Origin: Thermoplasmata archaeon
GTDB taxonomy: Archaea; Thermoplasmatota; Thermoplasmata; Thermoplasmatales; Thermoplasmataceae
Length of the DNA: 10,800 bases
NCBI GenBank assembly: GCA_021797525.1
Contig: JAJZZQ010000087.1
Location: forward strand, 1-10,800
Direction: 5' to 3'
The notes under the pieces are model-generated. The model was not told where the DNA came from. It saw nothing but the letters and a program-made list of their open reading frames with translations, and ran no database searches. The translations under genes and the position numbers were made by a program. How positions within the stretch are numbered: the first letter of the stretch is position 1; each line of letters begins with the position of its first letter. This document shows, in pieces, positions 1 through 4,632 of the stretch.

Positions 1-175
1 TTCGTATTCTGTCCTGCTCCCCTCTTTCAGTGAGCAGATAGTACTCACTTACAAGGAACACCCTTTCATCCATAACGCTCTGCATGCAGAGTATTATTCC
101 CTTTGCGTCCCTTGGTTCAGCTTTCCGAATAATGTACTGACCAAATACCAGGTCATCCCGGTTTCTCCAGATCAT
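1..175 (-). CDS. GNAT-family N-acetyltransferase, N-terminal part (cut by window edge)
   Basis: Reading the minus strand from the ATG at 175-173, the frame stays open to the window edge, giving 58 codons. Near its N-terminus it reads YIIRKAEPRDAKGIILCMQS, followed by a stretch ending in a tyrosine-rich SEYYLLTERGEQDRIR. This resembles the beta1-alpha1-alpha2 start of GNAT acetyltransferases of the RimI/PhnO type (I-R-x-A-x-P-x-D-A-x-x-I), which transfer an acetyl group from acetyl-CoA to an amine. The acetyl-CoA-binding motif (Q/RxxGxG/A) would lie in the missing part, so substrate and activity cannot be judged. The gene follows the winged-helix regulator by 12 bases on the same strand and in the same frame, so the two are probably co-transcribed. 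The ATG at 175 is the only plausible start after the upstream stop. Family assignment is inference from a short N-terminus. Confidence 0.72.
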   Translation of the reverse strand, partial: MIWRNRDDLVFGQYIIRKAEPRDAKGIILCMQSVMDERVFLVSEYYLLTERGEQDRIR

Positions 176-187
176 CTGTAAACCTGA

Positions 188-514
188 CTATCTCTTTATG
201 AGGGTTGTTTTTAAGTTATGGTACATTTCGCTCATCACATCAGAGATCTCCTTAGCCTCCTCAGCTATCTTGTCCCGGTTCTCCAGAAATTCTTTTGTCA
301 GTATTGCCCCTTCCCTTGAAGGTTCAATAAGGCGTTCCTTTTCAAGGACTCTCAGTGAGTATCTGATTTTGTGCTCGGGCAAACCAGTCTCATGGGCAAT
401 TTTAATTATTCCAACCGGCTGTTCCTTCAAAAGGGCCTTGATAATTTCAAGATGTCTCTTTGCGGTCTCAATATCTATTTTCAGTTCTCTGAAGAGTGAC
501 AAATCATTCCCCAT
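188..514 (-). CDS. Winged-helix transcriptional regulator, 108 aa
   Basis: This is a small soluble protein of 108 residues. A winged-helix DNA-binding core spans roughly residues 15-75: helices around ETAKRHLEIIKALLKEQP, a turn-and-recognition-helix segment GLPEHKIRYSLRVLEKERLI (44-63), and a beta-wing ending in GAILT (69-73). The pattern of a promoter-recognition helix followed by 'LEKERLIEPS' is typical of archaeal wHTH regulators that separate repressed and active states through a dimerising C-terminal helix. Here the last 35 residues form such an amphipathic, probably coiled-coil helix. No ligand-binding domain is present. A TATA-like box 21-34 bases upstream fits a leaderless transcript. 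The next gene is a GNAT acetyltransferase 12 bases away, so an operon is likely. Its target is unknown; autoregulation or control of the GNAT is possible but not shown by the sequence. Confidence 0.8.
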   Translation of the reverse strand: MGNDLSLFRELKIDIETAKRHLEIIKALLKEQPVGIIKIAHETGLPEHKIRYSLRVLEKERLIEPSREGAILTKEFLENRDKIAEEAKEISDVMSEMYHNLKTTLIKR

Positions 515-534
515 GACAAGTGATGTTATAGTGG

Positions 535-548
535 AATAATAAAATATA
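535..548 (-). promoter_or_regulatory. TATA box for the wHTH-GNAT operon
   Basis: On the minus strand the sequence reads TATATTTTATTATT, centred about 27 bases before the ATG at 514. This is the expected archaeal TATA-to-start-site distance for a leaderless mRNA. No Shine-Dalgarno sequence is visible before the ATG. Confidence 0.55.
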
Positions 549-611
549 GATGGTCACATGCCTTAAAATATTACAGGACCTATTGGACTGTATTTCTATT
601 GAATTATGTAG

Positions 612-620
612 TTATAAATA
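612..620 (+). promoter_or_regulatory. TATA box for the methyltransferase gene
   Basis: TTATAAATA is a near-consensus archaeal TATA box. Transcription would start around 641-645, leaving a leader of about 30 bases before the ATG at 674. That is unlike the leaderless pattern of several neighbours, and the leader contains a tiny reading frame at 651-677. Confidence 0.55.
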
Positions 621-650
621 TACAAAGAAAGATTATTATTGTCATACTCG

Positions 651-677
651 ATGGGAATCGTTAAAAGGTTCAAATGA
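651..677 (+). other. Eight-codon upstream reading frame overlapping the methyltransferase start
   Basis: ATG at 651 opens a frame encoding MGIVKRFK. Its TGA (675-677) overlaps the methyltransferase ATG (674-676) in an ATGA arrangement. It lies just after the predicted transcription start. It could couple translation of the methyltransferase to a short leader peptide. It is equally possible that it arose by chance, since short open frames are common in AT-rich leaders. Confidence 0.25.
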
Positions 678-1294
678 AAACATCAGCGGAATTTTATACT
701 GAAATGGGAATTGATTGGCTTTCGGATAGAAAAAATAGTTCCAAAACAAAGAGTGAATTATCGTATCTCACAAATATAATGAGAAGTGGTTCTAAAATAC
801 TGGATTTAGCTTGCGGATATGGAAGGTTCTCGATCCCACTTGCAGAACAGGGATATAGCGTTTATGGGTTAGACATCACTCCGAACTTCATTGAAAGAGC
901 CATAAATGAAGCAAAGAAACGCAACCTGAACATTGAATTCAGGATTGGGGACATGAAGAATATTCCATACGCTGACTGCTCATTCGAATATGTCATTTGC
1001 ATGTGGAATGCGTTTAGTGAGATTCCTACTGAACATGAACAGATCGCAGTAATAGGCCAAATATATAGAGTCCTTAAGAAAGCGGGGACAGCAATTATTG
1101 AAATGAGAAACCATAGGTCGAGCGGACTTGTGGAAAAGAACTTTATCGACGGGTTAGAAGCAATGCCTAGTTTCAATCACACCAGAGGCAGCATCAAGAG
1201 GTTGATCAGTCTTTCTGGAGTGTCAAATTTCAAAGTTTTTATTGATGATTTCGGGGGACGAAAAAGGCTAATCCTGGAAATACTGAAAATCTGA
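674..1294 (+). CDS. Class I SAM-dependent methyltransferase, 206 aa
   Basis: This is a Rossmann-fold methyltransferase of the Methyltransf_11/25 type that uses S-adenosylmethionine. Motif I is ILDLACGYGRFSIPLA (42-57), the glycine-rich SAM loop. The acidic residue that binds the SAM ribose is D67 in VYGLDIT. Motif II/III is the IGDMKNIPY stretch (91-99), with D93 near the adenine. Motif IV/post-IV is FEYVICMWNAFSEI (104-117), and a later RVLKKAGTAIIEMR strand matches the usual 'LKPGG' region. The variable C-terminal substrate part is short (about residues 125-206), so the substrate (small molecule, protein or RNA) cannot be named. The gene stands alone between two intergenic regions. Its codons look more AT-rich than those of argS or the aroB-like gene, and its neighbours give no functional context, so acquisition by transfer is possible. 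An AAGG-like weak ribosome site precedes the ATG. Confidence 0.85.
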   Translation: MKTSAEFYTEMGIDWLSDRKNSSKTKSELSYLTNIMRSGSKILDLACGYGRFSIPLAEQGYSVYGLDITPNFIERAINEAKKRNLNIEFRIGDMKNIPYADCSFEYVICMWNAFSEIPTEHEQIAVIGQIYRVLKKAGTAIIEMRNHRSSGLVEKNFIDGLEAMPSFNHTRGSIKRLISLSGVSNFKVFIDDFGGRKRLILEILKI

Positions 1295-1369
1295 TGGAAA
1301 TTCAAACATTGTTGCATAGATTAACATATTACCTTCCAGTTTCCATATTTCTGTTATATTTCAGCACCT

Positions 1370-1383
1370 ATCTCATATGAGAT
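1370..1383. repeat. Perfect 14-bp palindrome ATCTCATATGAGAT
   Basis: The sequence equals its own reverse complement. It overlaps the ATG (1377) of a 34-codon open frame and lies 1 base before a second perfect inverted repeat (1385-1399). It has the size of a dimeric regulator site, but no adjacent validated promoter shows which gene it would serve. Confidence 0.5.
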
Positions 1384-1384
1384 C

Positions 1385-1399
1385 GGATCACCATGATCC
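1385..1399. repeat. Inverted repeat GGATCA / TGATCC with a 3-base loop
   Basis: The six-base arms 1385-1390 and 1394-1399 are perfect reverse complements separated by CCA. In RNA they would form a short hairpin directly after the 14-bp palindrome. Function unknown. Confidence 0.45.
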
Positions 1400-1683
1400 T
1401 ATTGTTGATGACGGAGGGCCATCCGCCATTCTTCGAGGACTGGTGTATCAGATCATCCTTTCAATTGTGCGCATGCTATAGACTGGGAATACCGCTCATT
1501 CTGCTGGCCATGGGCCCAATGTCTGTGAAAAATCATTCTTTTATTGACCTGCAATGATCTATCGGTATTCTTTTAATCGGGAGAATCCATGCTTTTTCTA
1601 TGAAAATTTTGCATGTGGCACGCAATACAGTTTAGGAGATTAAAAAATTTGACTTTGTGCAATTTTGAACTTGTAACGAGATA

Positions 1684-1696
1684 TTAAGGGCCTTAA
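1684..1696. terminator. Palindrome TTAAGG-G-CCTTAA downstream of the 73-aa gene
   Basis: Perfect 6-bp arms flank a single G, 21 bases beyond the stop codon of the minus-strand gene at 1718-1939. The short, AU-ended stem could mark the 3' end of that transcript. There is no strong T-run, so terminator function is weakly supported, and a DNA-binding site is the alternative. Confidence 0.25.
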
Positions 1697-1717
1697 GTTC
1701 GTCTAAACCTTTCACAT

Positions 1718-1939
1718 CTATGGAAATACATCCACATTTCCACTGTAAATAGTGAAATTTCCGGTGACCCCAAGAATTAATGCTATTTTTTCTTCTCTCT
1801 CCTTAATGTAATCCTCAAACTTCTTTCTGTCCTCGTAATGTTCCATTATTCTCGAGGCATTTTTTCTTAAAGCGATCTGAAGCTCAACCTGAAATCTGGT
1901 CTCTCTGTCCAGTTCCTCAAGGTTAATTCTAATGGTCAA
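1718..1939 (-). CDS. Small protein of unknown function, 73 aa
   Basis: I do not recognise this family. The 73-residue product begins with a short beta-like strand (TIRINLEEL). Long charged helices follow over about residues 8-52, including RFQVELQIALRK and EDRKKFEDYIKEREEKI. It ends in a beta-rich tail (LILGVTGNFTIYSGNVDVF). There is no signal peptide, membrane segment or cysteine. The start is TTG at 1939; no ATG occurs in frame until the methionine at about residue 31. A TATA-like TTTATTAA lies 22-29 bases upstream, the spacing expected for a leaderless transcript starting exactly on this TTG, which supports both the start and the gene being real. It is transcribed away from rtcB, and the 177-base spacer holds both promoters. 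A link to RNA repair is possible only by position. Confidence 0.6.
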   Translation of the reverse strand: MTIRINLEELDRETRFQVELQIALRKNASRIMEHYEDRKKFEDYIKEREEKIALILGVTGNFTIYSGNVDVFP

Positions 1940-1960
1940 TACCAGAAAATAAGAAGAACC

Positions 1961-1968
1961 TTAATAAA
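1961..1968 (-). promoter_or_regulatory. TATA box for the 73-aa gene
   Basis: The minus-strand sequence TTTATTAA is centred about 25 bases before the TTG at 1939. This matches a leaderless archaeal promoter and supports TTG as the start. Confidence 0.5.
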
Positions 1969-2054
1969 TGTTTGAGCCGAGGAATATTCCATGAACAACT
2001 GAATTTAAAGTCATTTTATCTTTCAATTTCTCAGATCATCGGCAAATCCTGTAC

Positions 2055-2064
2055 ATTAATATTT
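2055..2064 (+). promoter_or_regulatory. Probable TATA box for the rtcB operon
   Basis: ATTAATATTT lies about 57 bases before the TTG start, so transcription would begin near 2086 and leave a leader of about 30 bases. No strong Shine-Dalgarno site is visible in that leader. Confidence 0.4.
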
Positions 2065-2116
2065 CAACTGAACAGATCTGGAAAAGCTATTCAACGTTGG
2101 ACAAATACCTGAATGA

Positions 2117-3553
2117 TTGCAGATAAAACTTAAAGCAGATTCTGAGTTCACAACGGAAATAGATGTATCAAGCGATTCCAGGATGAGAGTTCCGGGAATG
2201 GTCTTCAGCAATATTGATGAAGTATCCAGGGATTCAAGCAAGCAGGCTTTGCAGCAAGTAGTAAACGTTGCAATGATGCCCGGCATCGTAAGAGCTTCAA
2301 TCGCGATGCCTGATTTTCACTGGGGTTATGGGTTTCCAATTGGAGGAGTAGCCGGGTTCAGAATGGAAGATGGCATAATCTCTCCCGGGGGGGTCGGATA
2401 TGATATTAACTGCGGCATATCCTTTATTTCAACACCAGTAGATGAGCACGATTTTAATACAAGAAAGAATGATCTGATGGACTCATTATTAAGGAAAATA
2501 CCAGTAGGTATGGAAAAAAGCAGACTCAGGATCAGAGAGGATCACATAGAATCTATTATTGGTGAAGGACTCAAGATTGCTGTGGAAGATGGCATAGCAT
2601 ACGATGGTGATCTGGCAAGAACCGAGGATTCAGGGCGATTTAAAGTAGAGAGCACGTCAGGAGTAAGTAAAATGGCAAGAAAAAGGGGGGCCTCATTCAT
2701 TGGGACTCTCGGCTCAGGTAACCATTTTCTTGAGGTTCAAAAGGTTTCTGAAATCTTTGAACCTGAAATTGCCAGAAACTTCCTAATAAATGATGTGGGC
2801 CAAGTTATGGTTATGATACATACCGGTTCAAGAGGCCTGGGACATCAGGTTGCACTTGAATTCATGACAGAGATACAGGGGCATCCCGATAAAATTTCCC
2901 ACCCTGTGGACAGGCAACTCGATTCAATCCCCCTGGATTCTGAGATAGGTCAGAGATACATAAATTCAATGAACTGTTCTGCCAACTATGCGAATTATAA
3001 CCGGCAATCGATGATATACGCAACCAGAGAAGTATTTTCAAAGATTTTTCCTTTGACGGGTCCAGAACAATACAGATTATCCTACGGAATTTCACACAAT
3101 ATTGCAAGGGAAGAAAGACACCTGGTAAACGGTGAAATCACACGTCTGATGGTACACAGAAAAGGTGCTACAAGAGCATTCTCTGCCCACAGGATGAGCG
3201 GGACGCCTTTTGAAAAATTTGGCCATCCAGTGATAGTTCCAGGGGATATGGGTACAGCATCCTACATTCTTGTTGGAACTGAGGCATCCTCTGAACTTTC
3301 ATTAGGGTCGTCCTGTCATGGTGCAGGGAGAGAAATGAGCAGAAGAAAAGCGGGCGAATCATTTAACCCGGAGGAGGTAATTTCAGAAATGGAGAGACGG
3401 GGAATAGCATTGAGGGCAAAGGACCGATCTGCAATATCCACTGAAGCTCCAGGAAGCTACAAAAACATTGACCGGGTAGTGAAGTCCGTTGTTGGAGCTG
3501 GAATTGCAAGGGTTGTGGCCAGGCTCACCCCTCTGGGAGTTTTGAAAGGCTGA
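2117..3553 (+). CDS. rtcB: RNA-splicing ligase RtcB (GTP-dependent, 3'-phosphate/5'-OH)
   Basis: This 478-residue protein is the length of typical archaeal RtcB, which joins tRNA exon halves and repairs RNA through a GMP-histidine intermediate with Mn2+. All key residues can be seen by comparison with the Pyrococcus enzyme: D96 and C99 in GVGYDINCG, N202-H203 and E206 in GSGNHFLE, H235 in MIHTGSRG, H327 in YGISHN, the guanylated H401 in GSSCHGAGR, and the C-terminal lysine K477 in PLGVLKG. No intein interrupts these motifs, unlike some archaeal homologues. The start is TTG at 2117, because TGA lies immediately upstream in frame; the nearby ATG at 2113 is out of frame and ends after six codons. 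The conserved MRVPGMVFSN segment at 23-32 follows a normal-length N-terminus. Its partner archease is not in the window. The amidohydrolase gene follows after 2 bases, so the two share an mRNA. Confidence 0.96.
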   Translation: MQIKLKADSEFTTEIDVSSDSRMRVPGMVFSNIDEVSRDSSKQALQQVVNVAMMPGIVRASIAMPDFHWGYGFPIGGVAGFRMEDGIISPGGVGYDINCGISFISTPVDEHDFNTRKNDLMDSLLRKIPVGMEKSRLRIREDHIESIIGEGLKIAVEDGIAYDGDLARTEDSGRFKVESTSGVSKMARKRGASFIGTLGSGNHFLEVQKVSEIFEPEIARNFLINDVGQVMVMIHTGSRGLGHQVALEFMTEIQGHPDKISHPVDRQLDSIPLDSEIGQRYINSMNCSANYANYNRQSMIYATREVFSKIFPLTGPEQYRLSYGISHNIAREERHLVNGEITRLMVHRKGATRAFSAHRMSGTPFEKFGHPVIVPGDMGTASYILVGTEASSELSLGSSCHGAGREMSRRKAGESFNPEEVISEMERRGIALRAKDRSAISTEAPGSYKNIDRVVKSVVGAGIARVVARLTPLGVLKG

Positions 3554-3555
3554 GT

Positions 3556-4578
3556 ATGATGATATTTTCAGGTAAGATTTACTGGGATGGAGCTTTAAGG
3601 GAGGGGTCTCTGGAAATCACAGATGAAGGAAGAATAAGTTTTTCAGAAGATCTTATAGCAGGAGGAAGAAAAGGGACTGTGATTCCATCGTTCATAAACG
3701 GGCATACACATGTGGGGGATTCATTTATAAATTTGGAGCCTAAAGGAAATCTGGCTGAGATAGTTGGACCAGGTGGATTTAAGCACAGGATGCTTGCCTC
3801 AGCTAACGAAAAAGATGTAACACGCTCAATGGAAGCATCAATTCATATTATGAAAGCCACAGGAACCTCAGCTTTTATCGATTTCAGGGAGTCGGGATTA
3901 AAAGGGGCAGAACTCCTGAAGAGATCTGATGCAAGGACTGGAATGGCGGTCATTCTCTCAAGGCCATCATCTGTTTCAGAAGGAGAGGAACTGATTTCAT
4001 TCACAGATGGATTCGGGATGAGTGCGATTAGCGATCATAATTTCGATCTTCTGAAGGATCTGAGGCAGATATGCAGAAGAAACAACAGGATATTTGCCAT
4101 ACATTTCAGCGAGGCATCTGAAGAAAACGAAGATATGGCTCTCTCCCTGTCACCGGATCTTCTGGTTCATTGCCTACAGGCCTCTGATGAATTTCTTACC
4201 AAAATTCACAGTATGGGCATTCCAGTAGCAATAACACCAAGATCAAACAGCTTCTATGGCCTCAGTTCAAATTATTCAAGATTACTTAAGAAAGGAGTGA
4301 AGTTATTACTCGGAACAGACAACTGTATGGTCACAGCTCCTGATATGTTTGGAGAAATGGATTTTCTATATAGAAAACAAAGAACAAAGGGCTATATCTC
4401 TCCTTCAGAGATACTGAAAATGGTTACCGGCAATCCTAGGGGATTTCTTTCTAAATTTGGAGTTCGTGTGCCTGATGAATATACTTTTTTTCCAGATATA
4501 CAAATGACAGAATATGAGCTAATTCTGAGGGGAGGCTATATATCAAGGGAAAAGATTAAGGTACCAAGGGTCGGCTAA
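3556..4578 (+). CDS. Metal-dependent amidohydrolase (cytosine deaminase/chlorohydrolase type), 340 aa
   Basis: This belongs to the amidohydrolase superfamily, near the COG0402 deaminase group. A small beta-sandwich (residues 1-45) precedes the metal-binding H50-T51-H52 in PSFINGHTHVGD. Further TIM-barrel ligands are H183 in AIHFSE, H205 in LLVHCLQAS and the catalytic D255 in LLGTDN. MVTGNPRGFL (289-298) resembles the usual 'T-x-N-x-A-x-x-L' segment near the end of the barrel. The protein is short for the group (often above 400 residues), mainly because the C-terminal beta-sandwich half is reduced. The substrate is unknown; hydrolytic deamination of a nucleobase, nucleoside or related amidine is the usual chemistry. 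It starts 2 bases after the rtcB stop (ATG ATG at 3556/3559, with GAAAGG upstream), so the two are translationally linked. The stop codon sits in the left arm of an inverted repeat that surrounds the next promoter. Confidence 0.85.
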   Translation: MMIFSGKIYWDGALREGSLEITDEGRISFSEDLIAGGRKGTVIPSFINGHTHVGDSFINLEPKGNLAEIVGPGGFKHRMLASANEKDVTRSMEASIHIMKATGTSAFIDFRESGLKGAELLKRSDARTGMAVILSRPSSVSEGEELISFTDGFGMSAISDHNFDLLKDLRQICRRNNRIFAIHFSEASEENEDMALSLSPDLLVHCLQASDEFLTKIHSMGIPVAITPRSNSFYGLSSNYSRLLKKGVKLLLGTDNCMVTAPDMFGEMDFLYRKQRTKGYISPSEILKMVTGNPRGFLSKFGVRVPDEYTFFPDIQMTEYELILRGGYISREKIKVPRVG

Positions 4579-4610
4579 AGGAATATTTATAAGACTCGGT
4601 TTCTTTAGCC
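4573..4610. repeat. 12-bp imperfect inverted repeat enclosing a promoter TATA box
   Basis: GGCTAAAG (4573-4580) and CTTTAGCC (4603-4610) are perfect reverse complements. The stem extends inward over four more pairs (two A-T, two G-T), leaving a 14-base loop that contains most of the TATA box for the surface-protein gene. The left arm contains the TAA stop of the amidohydrolase. As RNA it is a plausible 3'-end hairpin for the rtcB operon. As DNA the two arms, 30 bp centre to centre, flank the TATA box and end just before the predicted transcription start, so they could bind a regulator. Confidence 0.55.
4583..4592 (+). promoter_or_regulatory. TATA box for the surface-protein gene
   Basis: ATATTTATAA is a near-consensus archaeal TATA box. 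It predicts a transcription start near 4613 and a leader of about 20 bases carrying a good ribosome-binding site. It is placed within the inverted repeat at 4573-4610. Confidence 0.65.
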
Positions 4611-4617
4611 TTCGCAC

Positions 4618-4623
4618 GAGAGG
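4618..4623 (+). promoter_or_regulatory. Shine-Dalgarno site deciding the TTG start of the surface-protein gene
   Basis: GAGAGG ends 9 bases before TTG at 4633. It is one of the clearest ribosome-binding sites in the window. It supports the TTG start, which gives a complete signal peptide with a positively charged n-region. Confidence 0.55.
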
Positions 4624-4632
4624 AAGATTATA

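Larger units (their letters stand above)
1295..1717. other. Intergenic region of about 420 bases with palindromes and small unassigned open frames
   Basis: No recognisable gene was found on either strand. The stretch about 1370-1530 is visibly more GC-rich than its flanks. It contains a perfect 14-bp palindrome (1370-1383), a perfect GGATCA-CCA-TGATCC hairpin (1385-1399) and an imperfect GGAGGGCCATCC dyad further on. Two overlapping open frames begin here: 34 codons (1377-1481) and 54 codons (1393-1557). A further 11-codon frame lies at 1600-1635. None has a protein I recognise. It may be a decayed gene or element, a structured RNA, or a regulatory region; the sequence does not decide between these. 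Confidence 0.6.

Noticed and set aside
198..539. Plus-strand open frame of 113 codons opposite the wHTH gene
   Set aside because: It is the antisense shadow of the regulator, has no family resemblance and no good promoter; the minus-strand frame has a clear wHTH fold.
862..1176. Minus-strand open frame opposite the methyltransferase
   Set aside because: It lies inside a gene with clear SAM-binding motifs and reads as low-information hydrophobic sequence.
1402..1440. Possible C/D box small RNA around TTGATGA near 1405
   Set aside because: A C-box-like motif is present but no CTGA D box or D'/C' pair was found at suitable spacing.
1295..1717. Insertion-sequence remnant in the gene-poor stretch
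   Set aside because: No terminal inverted repeats, target duplication or transposase-like residues could be recognised on either strand; the possibility is kept only as one explanation of the palindrome island.
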